Positions 22,469 through 35,783 are shown, counted from the first letter of the stretch. The stretch is DNA of 64,000 bases from Asterochloris sp. CNOR1 (GCA_963969365.1 OZ017759.1:1550001-1614000), one strand, 5' to 3'. Numbers and translations are program-made. The notes: generated from the letters alone by a model not told the origin.

Positions 22469-25400
22469 CTACAGCATGGGCAGCTCAACGTTGACCAATC
22501 GTGCCTTAAGGTCATGTAGTCCTGGGTCCCTCTCTGTTGAGGCTGTGTTGCCAAAGAGAAAGAAATATCTGTGATTGTCAACAGAGGAACGGTCATGCAT
22601 GCCAAGCCTCAATACATAATGCAAGCACCAGAAAGCCCTGCCTACCTCGTTGCCACTTCATCTTCACAAGCAGAGACCTGGATGCCATGACCAGAGCTCT
22701 TGGACAGGTTATTGGCGACCTCGCACAGCGCCAGGCAGCTGGGGGTGTCGCCAAAGATTGAGTTGAAATAACCTCCGTTTTTGCACCCGATGCGCATGCC
22801 AGAGTAGCTGAGGCTGGTGGAGGCCTGTACATCAGCAGCCACTGGCACCTCCACAGACAGGTCAGTTAGCAGATCTCTGTTTTGTTACAGGCCAGGGTGC
22901 TTCCAGTCATCCAGCATTAGTAGGTTTTGGCTGAAAGTGCTGCACTTGCACTACAAGCATGCTTGCAGGTGGCATTGCATGAAGGGTCTTCCTGCTATCA
23001 TGCAGAGCAGCAATAAAGATCTCTTACTTGTACAGCTGTATAGATGCCCTTCCCAAACGAAGCGCCATGCAGCTGTCCAGTGGTGCCTGACATGTTTTTG
23101 AGTGAGCCTCTCAAAATGTTGTGCCAATTGCAGAATGGGCTGCCATGCCATGCCAGATGACTGCCGTGCTTCTTCTTCAATTCCTGGAATGCTCTTTCAC
23201 GCTGCAGCGGAGCAGAGACGCACTGAGATGTGAAGAAGCAGGATGAGTGACCAGCACCATGTGCAGATCGGCCCAGCAAGGTTCACAGTGCATAGCCAGT
23301 CAGGGCAGCAGCCACAGGCCTGCCTCTTGCGTGCAACCCATCTATGCATGCAGCCAGCAGGGACCAAGCCCTGCTTGCGCAGGTGTCAAGTGCAGGCAGG
23401 GGAGCCATGCAGGTCTGTTCTCATGCATGCAGCCCGCAGTGGGGCCCAGGCTGTTTGCCTGATCCTGCTACATGCAGCAGGCACACAGCAGCGACTGGAG
23501 TTTGCCTGCGATGTGTTCATGTGCAGCTTGAACTGGCGACCGCCAATGCCTGCAATCCTCTGCGTGCACTCCACCAGGTGCCCCCTGCAGCTGGACAGCA
23601 CCCACCGGACCTGCATCAGGCAGCAAGGGTGGAGTACATGGTTGCTGGCTGTCTCCAGGGCCTTGCTGCATTGCTGGCCTGCTGCTGCTTTGGCTCTGTG
23701 TGCATCAAGCGAGTGGCAGCCATGGCTGTACCCGCCACGCGGCATGCAGCTGCTCAGAAGGCCTGCCCTGCTGATGCTGCTGGTGTTCCTGCCCTGTGCT
23801 CGTCAGGCTGTAGGCGTGAGGGTGGCTGCCCCAGGGTCTCTCGACCACATTACACCCTGTTGCTCAGAGGCCTGCGTACCAGGGCAGAGCTGCACAGTCA
23901 TCCTCACACTGTTTTAACGTGCTCACCAGGCTGTAGGCGTGAGGGTGGCAGCCATTGAGTAGGGCGCGCAGGTCAGGGGTTGCTACCATAGTTGCCACAG
24001 CAGGAAGAGACTGGAAGGCCTGAAGTGGACACAGACTTCTGCAGCTCAGGGTGCAGCTCAGCAGGAAGACTGCCTGTCTCCAGGCGACGCTGTCGAATAT
24101 GAGAGGGCTGCACTGCTTGGACAGGTAGCAGTGCCAACACCTGTCACTGCTGGACCACATACAAGCTGCATTGCAGGCAGCAGGCAACAACAGCACATGG
24201 CAGTGATCACCTTGCCAAGTTCATCGAAGTTGATGTGGGGTTGTGCTGGCCCACCGACAGGGCTGGGCCTCATGTCAATGAAGTCTGCAGCAGGAGCCGC
24301 CTTTTACAGGCCAAGCAACCACAAATGGCAAGCCCCGGTGCTGCACCCGCAGTGTCAGCTCATGGCAGCCACGCACTTATGTTTACGCAGCTGCAGGTCT
24401 CCTACACAGTGCACCTGATGGCACTGAGGGCAGAGAGAGTCAACAGCCGTGGTGCATGTCAGGTGTGTGTCTCCTACCTTGTCCAGGCCATGGACAAGGA
24501 CACCTTTGGCAAGCTACTCTGCAAGCTAAGCCCAAGCCTTGCTGAGGTGCAAATGAGCTCACCTGTTGGCGCTGTAGGAAAGGTGTGGGCCCTGCGGTTG
24601 CTGCCAGCTGTGGCGGCCATGCCAGCCATGCACAGCAGCACGTCCACCACTAGAGGGGCTGTGTAGATCTCTGTCAGGGCACCACCAAAGCCCAGCTGCA
24701 GTGGAGTCAGTGCTGTCACTAATCAGCCTGAAATGACCGCCTGGGACGGGACTTGGCTCTGATGGCAGGCACCCATGGCCAGCAGCTTACACAGAGGCTG
24801 ATCTTTGCCGCGACAGAGTATTGAGCAGCCATAGGTCAGGCGTGGGAGCAATGCCTTGGCACAGATCTGAAGTGTGCCTCACCTCATCATACTGGTGGCT
24901 GCACATGTGTTTGAGGCAGGCAACTGGCTTGAGCCCTGCATCAGTCCAGACAGCAATGGAGCACTGCTTGGCACTGCTTGGCCTGCACATGTTCTCAAGG
25001 CAGGTGCTGCACGCCTCCTTCTCGGGCGGGCAGGCTGGGAGATGCAAGGGTTTGCCAAGTCCAGTGGCTGCAGGGACTCAGACAGAGGGCCACATCAGAA
25101 TTGACCACATGTGCAGTCAGCGCCAGACACACCACATGGAGCACTCGTCAGGAACTTAGCTCACCTGGCAGCGCTTGAATGTCATCACATATCAGGCAGT
25201 GGTCCCCCAAGCTGCAGGCAAGCGGGAACAGCCTTTGGTGGGTGTGCTGCTTCAGGTCTATAGAAGGGGTGATCTGCAGGATGTTGCATGCTCATGCACA
25301 ACAGGGCAGGGCACAGTACGCCGGATAGGCTCGAGGTAAAGCAGGCAGACTGCACCTCATCAGGCGAGTGCACAGCCAGCGGTGTACTGCTGGCAACCAT

Positions 25401-27643
25401 GCTCGGGCAACCCTGTAGGTTGCAGTGCGCAGGGCTGGCCACTCCTGTGACAGCTTCGCTGCGAGAATGCTGGTCAGCTTGTATGACACCTGCAGGTGTG
25501 CAGACAAGGTCAGGGAGCTGCAGGCTTGACGCTGTGCTGTTGGGAAGTTGAGGCCGCTGCAGTAATCAGCACAGCAGCAAGTCATGCAGAGCTGAGGCTG
25601 GACTGATGAGCTTGACCTGCACCCTGTAGAAGTACCTTGTGCAAGACAGAACTCAGCAGCAGGGGAGACGCACAGCTACATGAGGCCTGCCAACAGGCGC
25701 ACAGAAGATGAGAAAAGGCTTGCCTTTGTTTGGCTGCCAAGGCACAAGCGCTTCTGTGCCCTAGCATCATTGCCTGCACACTCACTTAGAAGCTCTGCAG
25801 CAATGGCATCAGCCAGTGAGACGGCTGGCAGTCCAAGGCAATATTGCCTGCATTGCTGCCAGTGGCCCAGATGACTGCAGCAAGCCATGACATCGCTGGC
25901 TGTGTAGCAGACCATGCAGCAGGTGCATCACTGCTGCAGATGGGCAGCTTAGCTTGCCAGGCAGCAGCAGTCAGCAGACATACCTAGGGCCTGCACATCT
26001 TCATTAAGTGCTGTTGGCACTTCAGCGCCTGGAGCATGACTGGCGGCCACTGCGTGATCAGGCATCCCTGATTCAGGTTGTGACACCAGCAGCTCCTGCG
26101 CTTGCAGAGCATAGGACACCTGCAAAGCACACAACAATAGCGCTCCTCCTTTCATGATGGCACATACAGCGCAGGGAGCCGGCTGCCCTCAGCAGCTTGG
26201 GGCAGCTCCTGCGCTTGCAAAGTATAGGGGGTGGCTGCTGGAATGAGCAAGAGGCATGCGAAAAGGCTGCAGGCATGCATGGCCTGCAGCTCAACAGTGC
26301 AATAATGCGCTCTGCCATGCCCACTTTTGAGCAGTCATCTCTCAGGCCGCTCAGCTCTCAGAAACACTGAACAATACCTTGCCAGACAGAGCAGCAAGCC
26401 TCTATGACACACAGTGCCTCAGCGCTGCATGCAGGAGCAGCCACTGCCCATGAACACCTATGCACAGCAGTTGCCTGCATGCTGCTCCAAGCCTTGTATG
26501 CTTGGCCACTTGCCAGGCAGCCTGCCACCTGCCTGCACGGCCGCTGCCCCGTTTGCTTCTGAGTCTCAGGTGCTTGACCACCTGAGGGCAATCGTCCTGG
26601 TCAGGAGCTCCCAACCTGTCTGAACAGCTTTGCGTGGCAGGAATGCATCTAGCTAGCCAGCACACTACCTGCACTGCTGGCGGAGGCCCCTGTCCCAGCA
26701 TCTTCTTGCTGAAGCCCAGCGTGACATGGATCACGTCGGCCCCCTGCAGCCCAAGAGCTTCTTGCAGCGTAAGGGGAAGGGGCTCCACTGGCAGCAGCAG
26801 CTCCACCGCCTGCAAGTCGGTGATTGCCCCTTGTGCTGCTGGGCTGCAGGCTGTTGCTCTTCATGTGAGACATCCTCTCATGCTGCTGTCAGGCAGCGCA
26901 GAGTCAGTCAGGACAGCCTCCCTGTCTGGTACTAACCTGTTGGTTGATCCCTCGATGGGCCCCGATGCGCAGCATCTCTCCCAGCTGAGCAACATACTCC
27001 TGCGGCAAGCAGCAGGTATCACTCTCCGCAACTGCACCTCTGGCGGACTGAGCAAGGCTGTGAGCCTGATGCAAAGACATTAAGTAGTGTACTCCTCAAG
27101 CTCACAAAGAGCGCACCCTCTCGGCACTCCGGTTACATCAGCTAGCACCATGTCTGGCTGAAAATGTGGTCCTAAGCGAGCACAATCAGCACCTCGCTCC
27201 AGGTGCAGTGCCTTCAGACGCTAGGGCTTCCCAGGAAGGCCCCTTGATTGCTGTGCTGTCTGTGACAATCAATGCAATGCCCGGAATATCCTGTGTGCTG
27301 AAATTCTCCACAGCCACACCACCCACACCTGAATCATCACTTCAACGCAAAACCCTGAGGACTCCTCATCCTCCTCTGAAGTGTCTGCAGGGAGGCAGGC
27401 ACATTGAGGCCTTGGCCGATGATCTGGGAGGAGGGAAGAGATCATGTGTCCACTGCACAGAATCTGAAGCTGTTTCGCTGGTGTTTCGACTTGCCCAGCA
27501 GCGCTGGGCACCTTCAAGTGCATGGACTAATCTGCATCATCACCTCCAAGATGGACCCCTTCGTCCTGCTCTGCACTCGCCTCGCTGCCCAAGTTATCTG
27601 AGCACAGGTCTTCCTTCCCGTCATCAGAGTCAGATTCAGACAT
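22469..27643 (-). CDS. PARP6/PARP8-type mono-ADP-ribosyltransferase
   Basis: Enzymes of this group transfer single ADP-ribose units from NAD+. Exon 1 is 27643-27544 (MSESDSDDGKEDLCSDNLGS..., acidic). It continues in phase with 27384-27329, 26999-26937 and 26809-26669 (AVELLLPVEPLPLTLQEA...). Mid-protein blocks include GLKPVACLKHMCSHQYDE (about 24950) and a following ALTEIYTAPLVVDVLLCMAG block (about 24690), the conserved region before the catalytic domain in PARP6. Then come SLPAVATMVATPDLRALLNG (about 23990), RWVLSSCRGHLVE (about 23600) and the catalytic domain: HLAWHGSPFCNWHNIL and GKGIYTAVQ (exon 23201-23028), then ASTSLSYSGMRIGC...CLALCEVAN (22824-22646). The last exon, 22568-22469, reads YFFLFGNTASTERDPG and ends in TAG. 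The NAD-binding His and Tyr of the H-Y-x triad are present; the third position is not Glu, as usual for mono-ADP-ribosyl transferases. The exons between 26660 and 25000 are not fully resolved. Confidence 0.82.
23798..23955 (-). repeat. Duplicated 5' splice site (HPHAYSL) in the PARP gene
   Basis: On the minus strand the exon end encoding GCHPHAYSL is followed by gtgagc (about 23950-23920). A copy of about 33 bp, spanning the same codons and the junction, lies 121 bp further into the intron (23830-23798). Its first intron bases have changed from gtgagc to acgagc, so the donor is dead. Confidence 0.7.
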
Positions 27644-28151
27644 CTCACTGCCCCCTTACAAGTGCATGCCATTCTGTCAAGTCCACGCAGCTGTTATGAC
27701 TTGCTGCAGATCTAAATTACCAAGGAAGGCATCATGCTCAGACCTGACGACGAGGGGAGGGAAACGAGGTCGTTAATCAGGCACAAGGCTCAGCTCACTG
27801 CACGGGCCTAGGCTGCAGTGCAAAGCAAAGCCGGCGCTCAGGACCTCTGCAGCGCTGCTGGTATGCTCCTCCTTTCTAAGATGTCGAAACTGATCCAGAC
27901 TCGTTCTGCATGCTGATCAGCTGTCAGCTGGCCTTGCTGCTTCACAGCAGGCAGTGCTCTGAAGAGCCAGCCTCACAATGACTGTCAGGCAGCGACCAGC
28001 ACGGCGATGATGTTGTCTCCTTTCCTTCCAGCTCATGCTGCCTGAGAACAGCAAGAGATTGCTGCAAGCGAACAGTCCACAGCGCCAGGACCTTCCTTGC
28101 AGTGACAACATGCTGGATTGAGTTGAAGGCCATCGCCAGCACAGGCAGCAC
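27644..28151. promoter_or_regulatory. Divergent promoter region between PARP and cyclin T genes
   Basis: 508 bp separate the two start codons on opposite strands. No coding frame continues across it with family similarity. It presumably holds two promoters and 5' untranslated regions. No core element was recognised. Confidence 0.4.
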
Positions 28152-31100
28152 ATGGACGATGCCTGTGCTGGTCAGCTTGATGAGAATCTCCAGGGTGTGA
28201 CACAGCCTCATCAGGATCAGGAGCTGCCAGCTGGCAGCTCCAATGGCGCCGCTCAGCAGGTCACTGTGAAGGCTGCAGAGCCAGCACCCACTGTTCCCCA
28301 GGCGGGTGGAGTGCCCGCTGTAGATCAGCAGCATGGCCTCCAGACCGCAGTGTCAGCAACTGACGAGATTGCCACTGCAGCAGCAGAGGCTGTCACCATT
28401 GAGAAGCCTAGCAATGAGGCAAACCCAGATGCAGGAATGATCGCTGCTCAAGATGCTGTGAATGGTGCTGGCCCCAATGCTGCCCAGTCTGAGGCCTCCA
28501 AGCCTGCAGCAGATGGCCCTGCCGCAGAAAGTAAGATCGCGCAGGCTGCCGGGGAGACAAATGCCTCAGGCGCAGCTGATCAGGCCAACACAGGCTCCAG
28601 GGAGCTGGCAGTAGAGGAGGCAGCAGGTGCCATGTCTGTCACTTCTGATTCTGAGACTGCTCAAGGAGCTCAAGACGGCTACCTGTCCTGATGCTGCCCT
28701 GCACTGTTCTCGACTGACGGCTTGTGTCAAGACTGGCTGACAGGCTCTGCTGAGCACATGTTGCCCCTCATGCCAGACAGCTCAGCTACATATGTTGCTG
28801 CACAGGAGATGCAGTGGAGCCTCCGGTTGGTGCTGCTGAGCAGTCAGCTGAGGAGGCAGCGGGTGAGAGCATTGGAAGCAACATCGTCATGCCTGTCGCT
28901 TGATATCTCATCTAGTACTTGCTGGCGCGTGAGCTGCATTTCATACGCCCATGCATGCATAAGAACTGAATTGCAGCAGCAACGTTAGGTGGCATCTGGT
29001 GCAACCTCACGAATCCAACTGAACTCAGCTGAAGCTGTGTTGCGCAGGAGGCACAGTGGCCCCTGCAGCTGCTTCCGCCCAACAACAGCCTGCTGTGCGT
29101 GACACGCCTGATGCATTTGTATACCTGCCTCGGACCGACATCGAAAGCTTGCTCAAAAGGCTGAACAAGCAGGAGCACATAAAGTATTCAGAGGTGGGGC
29201 CACTGGCTCATGCCTCTAGCAAGCAAGGTGTTCATTTGCCGTGGCAATGAGCTTTGGCTTGTCAAATGTGTGACGGCACTCCTCTGCCCAGTGCTGAACA
29301 TGATGACTACTTTGTTGCGTGTTAAGTATATGTTTGCTTTGCTTCATGAAGCGTTACCCGTGCCACTTTCGCACACATGTGGCATAGAATTTGCAGGTGA
29401 AGAAGGAGCGCAAAAAGCACCTGAACAACATCTTCCAGGCCTGCAATGCAAACAAGCTCGATTTGGATGTGGAGGCAAGCTCTAAGGCTGGAGGGAGCTG
29501 TGGTGACTGCAGAAGCGGCTGTGCTGCAAGCTTGGATGATTCTACTCACCTCAATGCCAGCCAGACTGCACAAGATCATGCTGGCAGAGGCAGCCAGTAG
29601 ACCTGGCGTTCTGCTCCTTAAGGGGTGCACTGGGGAGGACACTAGGGGCGGTCAGCTTATGGCAGTCCCTGCAATGACAGGGCACAAAAAACCAGAGGGA
29701 GCCCGCTGCTGTGAAACAGCTGGTGGTCGGGTGCAGGCTATTTGCAGCTGGCTATCGGAACTTCACAGCAGCAGCTCTTTTGCGTCTGCAGGTGCTGTCG
29801 CTGGCCATGACCTACTACCACAGATACTTCCTGACTCACAAATTGGCGAAGAGCGACCCGTTCATCATGGCCGTGGCATGCCTGCACCTGGCAGCCAAGT
29901 GCTGTGACCGCCCGCGGCGCATCTCAGATGTTGTAGAGCACCTGTACAGGTGGGCGGGAACCGAACTTGCTGTCTGGTGCGGGCCAGGCAAGGTCTGCAG
30001 ACATGGAAATCCCTGGTCTGGGGGCATCAAGGAAGTGCCTGGGGCAGCACTTGTGTGTGTCAGCATTTTCGCTGCTGGAATGCCCCTTGCAAGTAACTGC
30101 CGCGTATGCATTGCCTAGCTTGGCTGAGCTGCACACCATGGCAAGGGCCCATCTATGGAGCTCAGTTTCAGCATCAGACCTGGCGCCTAGGCGGGCAGGT
30201 CTGGAAATGGTACTGACACCTGGCTGCTGTCAACAGGCTAGAGTACGGAACCAACGAGTATAGCCTGCGCAAGTTTCGGGACCCCCTCATCAATGCTGAG
30301 ATCATGGTGAGTCTGCCACGCATGCTGCCCGTGTCCTGGCCTCCCCTTGAGGCGGTGTGGCGCGCAATTGCTGGCCAGCTTGCATGACTCCAGCCAAGAT
30401 CACATTCCTTGGGCAGGATTGCTCATTGCCATTTGGGACAGCCTGAGGCTTTGCTCCCAATCCAAGCCTGAGACTCCAGGACCAGCTGCCGTTGCGGTCT
30501 TGCATTGTGACCCCCATGGTGCTGGCGCTCATTGCTGCTGCTAGGCGTCCAGCATCCCGGGCCTTAAGGTTGCTTCACAGCTGTGATGTCACCCAGTGTG
30601 CAGCTGTCAGCGCAGAGGTCATGTTGCACATGTGACAGCTGTGCTAGCCTGCCTGCAGGAGCGTGCATTCACGGCTGAGCGGGCCCTGCTGTACGCCATC
30701 GGCTTTGAGTTCTCAATCAAAAGCCCCCACAGCTGCTTGCTGGCATGTGCACACAAGTAAGCGTGCATCTGCTCACCCGAGCTCATGTCAGGGCACTTGC
30801 AGTTGCTGTCTGCTCAGCCAGCCTAAATGGCACCAAGCTTGGTATCTGGCTGGCAGATACCTGTGAGATCTATGAGATGGCTGCTTCGATCCGCAAAAGG
30901 TCACCCAGCTGTTTGTTCTTGCCCGCTTTATGTTTGCAGATCCGCCACCCCACCTCAGAGCTGTCATTGTGCTGCAGGTATGAGGTGAACCAGGCATGGA
31001 AGGCGTCTGTTTCCGATGACCCTGACCACATTCGTGAGCTGACCCAGCAGGCGTTCAATCTGTTGAGCTTTGAATGGCTGCAGGTAGATCCACCCTTCCA

Positions 31101-34100
31101 TTCATGCTGGCTGATGTGCATGGAAGGAGGTGTGTGGGTACTTTGCCTGCAAGCCACAGTGGCTCTGCAGCAGCATGCTGGCCATATGTAACCCCCTCGC
31201 CTGCTCACCCTGCTGGCAGATGCAGCATCCCTGGCACGATGGCAGTGCTGCAGAGGCCTGCATGAGCCCAATGATACCATCTTCTGTGTGACCTGCAGAC
31301 CACTCTGTGCCTTCAGTACCCCCCCAAGTTCTTGGCAGCTATGATGGTGTGGCTGTGCACGCACTGGCATAAGCCTGTGGTGAGCTGCTTGCTTTATGGC
31401 ATGACCTGCGGGTTCACTGCTCATGGACAAGGAAGTCCCTGGCCCTTGTCTGCCCGCGTGGGGTTCATGCTGTGCAACCAGCGCCCAGGGTTCCATGCAA
31501 CTGCGTCCAGGGTAGCTCAGAGCAGGGGGCTCGCCCATTTTGCAGCGTCTCCGCGCCTGCAGTGCAGTTTTCCATCGAAGCCTGTGCCAAGACAGGACTC
31601 AGAGGAAGCAGAGGCGACCCCCACCCCTCTGGCATGTTCCATGCATGGGCTGCTTCTCCTGTCTGATGCACTACACACAGCCGATCATACTGCTGGGTTG
31701 AGTCGTCTCCATGGCAGCTTTCTCAACATGTTGAGTGTGCTGCAGGGGAACATTGCAGAGCCTCTGACAGCAGTTGTGCATCATGTCCACACCTACGTGT
31801 CGGCCATACAGCAGCTGGAACTGCCTGCAGGATGGGGAACACAATTTGCGGCGTGCACAGTGCACGAGAGTGTCTGGCGCTGCACGAGGCTGTCCAGACA
31901 CCCTTCTATTCTCGTCGTGTATCGTCATCATATAATGTATCACTGTCTACTGCAGATGGCCAGAGACAGGCGTTTCCACCTGAGAGTCCGAATTGCTGCA
32001 CGGGCTGCCCTCAAGAGCCTGTGATGCAGTTGTGCATCTAGCCTCGCAGCATGTTGATCGCGCTGCAGGGCGGCATCACGGTGCAGGGGCAGCCCCTGGA
32101 GATGCCGCTGCGCCCTTCCGGCAGGGAGTGGTGGGAGGAATGGTGCCCTAAGGTCACCCTCAACATGTTCTTTGACATCTGGCACCAGCTGCAGGCTCAG
32201 GTGAGAAATCCTGCAAGGCAGCAGTCTTGTGAGCCCTGCCTGTGTCTGCCTCGTTGATCAGGTGTCTGGCCTGGTGAGGGCCAGCCTGCAATGGTGCATT
32301 TGAGGGCCACTCCACATTGTGGAGAACAGCTGCCCTGCGTTCAATGTTGGGTGGTGTTTGAGCTGCTAGTAGTATGACAGCAGCCAGGTTCAGATGAGGC
32401 AGCCAGGTCAGATGAGGTGCCTGTCACGGTATGCAGGGCCTTGCGCCCCAGCATCATGTCGATGCTCTTGGCATTGGCCATGTAGGGACAGTGATGAGTG
32501 CTGTAACGAAGTGAGGTTGTCCTGGAGATTGCTTGCTGTTGCTTACAAGTGAAGGATCTTAGCAGGCTCACTGTCATGGACACGCTTGCGGGGCTGTGCT
32601 GGCAGGTGGCAGAAGCCTGCTACACAGAGGAGCAGCACATCACAGCTGCACAGCAACATGCAAACACCTGCTTAAGACCATGTCAGGCCTTCAGCTGACC
32701 GTGTCGGCATGGTCCTGCAGGTTTTCAAAGCGGGCTCAGCTGAAGGGCAGGCAGCCCGATATGGCGGGCGTGTGCCTGGCCAGGACTGTATGTGTCGTGT
32801 CTGCAAACGCTTCTACAATCAGGGTAAGGGCTGCTGTGAACCAGTAGGGTAGAACTGCAGCATCTGGATGTGTCACTAGACCCAATGGCAGCTTCTGCTA
32901 TGTCAGAGGGACATTTGAGGTCTTGCTCAGCAGTCGCTGCCATCTGTGCCCTCTAGACAGCTGAACATGGAGCAATGACTGCAAGTTGCACTGTGGTCAT
33001 TGCCGAGCTGCTGGGTACTCTCAAGTGACCCTGCATAGCACTCTTTGTACGACGTTCTGATGTGGCTCCTGGCTGTACAGAACACATCCTCGTCGCTAAA
33101 ACCCCCGCTGAGGTGACGGCTGCCACTGGCAAAGCTGCAGCAGAAGACATGCGGGCAGCACAGCTGAGTGGAGACCTCAGACTAGAAGCTGCATACCTCA
33201 ACTCCCCTCACCGCTTGGACTCGCCTCTCGTGCCCCGCACACCGCACGCAGCTCACAGCAATGCCTCTCAGGGAGCCATTGCTGCAGCTGGGGCTGCTGC
33301 AGCTGTGAGTGCTGCGCCTGAGCAGGCTGCCAACCAGGCCGACAGCGCGGCTGCTGCTGCACAAGGTGATTCAACAGCGGAGCTGGTCTTCAATTTGAGC
33401 CTGCTGGGAGCCTCTGGTGGGTCCCTGGTGCTTTCAGTCATGCAGGCTTGCCAACTTCGGGCAGTCAAAGCCTGAATTAAACTGCCCGAGACGGCTGAAG
33501 AACCATTGAATCTTGACATGTGTCAGCTCTGATGAGGGCCTCCTTCTCCCACTGGACCAATGCCATCCATACTTAGCAGCATCTTGGGCTGGAGCTTACA
33601 CTAAATTGCCGCCCTCTGAACACCTCATCCAGCTTGTTGCTGCCTGGGGTACTTCGAAAATCTTCTTGGCCACGTCCCTGATCCAGTTGGCATTAGCAGG
33701 CCACCCTTGACAGGTGAATGAACTAGCAGTTTGCGACTCTGCAGAGACCGGCGTCGTGCCTGGAGGGATGGAGCAGGCAGCAGCTGCTGCCGCGGTGCCC
33801 AGCACCTCCAATCCAAGGGCCGAGCAGCAGCATAGGCAGGGCGGGGCCTCAGCCCAGCAGCACAGGCAAGAGGGGGGCTCGGTCCAACAGGAGGTGCATG
33901 GCAGGCAGTCTGGGCAGGAGAGGGGGCTGCCCCAGCACCAGCAGCAGGGACGGCCGCCGGGTCCAGGCCCCGCTCTGCCCAGCCAGCAGCAGCAGTACCA
34001 GCAGCAGCACGGGGCCCACCAGCAGCCGCGGGGCCCAGCGCAGCACCGTCCGCGTGCCAGGCTGCCCCCTGCGGCAGGGAGGGGTCCCCGCCCGCCGCCC

Positions 34101-34984
34101 TCAGCTGGCGGCAGCAGCAGGGGAGGGATGGCGCCAAGCAGGTATGCAGTCTGGCTTCTGCAGTCCTGTCAGCGGGCCAGGCTGCCTGTGGCTGCAGGGG
34201 AGCGGCCCAGCTGCCTCTGTCAGCTGGCCGCAGCGGCAGGGGAGGAGGGCGCCAAGGAGGTCTGCCTGTTCAGGTGTGCGGAATAGTAACAAACTGGGTT
34301 TTGTGGCAAGCTCAGCTTGCGGCAGTGGCAGGAGAGGGAGAACGCCAAGACGGTGGTGTCAGGTGGCTTTCGTTTGTCTTCTGCATGTCAATGAGCGGCG
34401 GCGCTTGGCCGCTTGCTGCAGGGGCACAGGGATGCTGGGCAGGTGAGAAACGTTTTATGCTGCTTGCACCATGAGAGCGATGCATGTGGTTGAAAATACT
34501 GCAGAAAGGCATGGCTGGTGCCCCTCCAGCTGGGAACTTTGGCCCTGCGTGCAGCAGCTGCCAACCTGCTTAATTTGTGAATGCCAAGTCTGCATGGCCC
34601 AAGCCTGCTGCACATGATCCCTCTGCACCAGCTTCATGGCGATTGCTGGCCTCCAGCAGCTCTGCCTGCCATGCCTGCAGGCCGCGCCTGCCGCCAGGGG
34701 CCCAGATGGGGTCTCAGATGGGGTACATGGCCCCTCGTCCACAGCACATGGCAGCCTATCAGCCTCAGATGCAGCAGATGGGTATGGGCCCTTACCCAGC
34801 GCCACCACAGCCAGCTCAGGCGGGGTACAATGGCCAGCAGCAGCATGGCCAGCAGCAGCAGCAGCAGGGCAGCGTGCCCAAGAAGCGCCCTGCCTCGCAC
34901 TATGCTGCTGGCCCTGTCATGGCTGCAAAGCCAGGTGGTAGTGTCTCGGAAGGCGAGCAGGATGCAAAGCGTGCCAGGCAATAA
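28152..34984 (+). CDS. CYCT: Cyclin T-like protein with Gln/Pro-rich tail
   Basis: Cyclin T activates CDK9/CDKC to form P-TEFb, which phosphorylates RNA polymerase II for elongation. Exon 1, 28152-28626, encodes a disordered Ala/Glu-rich leader. Exons 28806-28862, 29048-29193, 29397-29468, 29792-29949 and 30237-30306 follow in phase. They give VYLPRTDIESLLKRL, then KKERKKHLNNIFQACNANKL, then VLSLAMTYYHRYFLTHKLAK and FIMAVACLHLAAKCCDRPRR of cyclin box 1. The second box reads ERALLYAIGFEFSIKSPHS (about 30675-30760), then QQAFNLLSFEWLQ, then TTLCLQYPPKFLAAMMVWLC (31298-31380), then GREWWEEWCPKVTLNMFFDI (about 32070-32200), matching the plant CycT box end. The tail (about 33714-34141, then 34681-34984) is Gln/Pro-rich and ends in KKRPASHYAA...DAKRARQ with TAA. 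Introns in the 32.6-33.7 kb part are tentative. Cyclin K/L are less likely. Confidence 0.82.
34098..34370 (+). repeat. Three copies of the cyclin T SAGGSSRGGMAPSR exon end
   Basis: The true exon end (to 34141) reads ctggcggcagcagcagggga...gcgccaagcag followed by gtatgc. Copies downstream in the intron lie at about 34225-34265 (ctggccgcagcggcagggga...gcgccaagg aggtctgcc) and 34312-34362 (ttgcggcagtggcaggagag...acgccaagacggtggtg). The spacings are about 125 and 85 bp. The junction is progressively degraded. Confidence 0.75.
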
Positions 34985-35783
34985 AGTCTCCTCGTATGCG
35001 TGAACCCATGTCAATCCTGAGCATTGCATCCTGGCTTCCGAAGAGAGCTGTCACAGTCAGGTCTGCTGCCTGGAGCCTGCAATCTTCAGAACACTGACCC
35101 AGCATGTCCATGAAACTCCTTGTCAGAAATAATAAGTACATGTCTGGGTTCTAAGATAGACATGCTTGGCCTAAGCCAAGCCTCCAACATGACAATGGGT
35201 TCATGACACTGGTCACCAGGCGGGCAGCGGCAGCGAGACACACTAGGCCCTGTTAGCATACATTCAGATATATAGAGAGCCTGCATACGCCTGGGATGAG
35301 CTACAAGAGGGAAGGCAGCACAGTGACGGCTGCTGCAAGGGCCCGCTGGGGAGCCAGAATTGGCTGCATACAACACTGGGGATAGAATGTGGCCGTCCTG
35401 TCACTAGGGGTAGAGTGCAGCTCTTGTGTCGATGTCAAATGGCAGGGGTCTGGTGTTTCTGTCAGGTGCCCGACTGTGTACAAGCTGATGGCAACGAAAT
35501 GACTGGCAGCACCTTTGCGTGCTGCTTGCGCTCTGACTGTCTCACTTCTGATGGGTTGTGGGGTGGGAGTAACAGCTGCGCCCAGGGAAGATTGAATTCG
35601 TACAGAATAGCATGGCGTGTCACTCATCTGAAAATTTCGGGTGCCAGGCAGGCCCTCGCTGCCCAGCAGCATTGGCTCCGTCCATGCTTGGAGTTGGGTG
35701 CTGACCGTGGGTGCTGGGGGTTGGCTGGCATCCTGCCAGCGTGCCTGTGTCACAGGGCGGCTGGCAGCTCCCAATGATAACAG
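34985..35783. other. Convergent 3' intergenic region, cyclin T / 203-residue gene
   Basis: About 0.8 kb lies between two converging stop codons. A 157-codon minus-strand open frame (35774-35301) has no recognisable similarity and is probably chance. I see no repeats or RNA genes. Confidence 0.4.

Noticed and set aside
33625-34137. Pro/Ala-rich minus-strand frame opposite the cyclin T tail
   Set aside because: Mirror image of the Gln/Pro-rich coding exon on the plus strand; simple-sequence shadow.
35301-35774. 157-codon minus-strand frame downstream of the 203-residue gene
   Set aside because: It starts after that gene's stop codon, has no domain, and probably represents 3' untranslated sequence.
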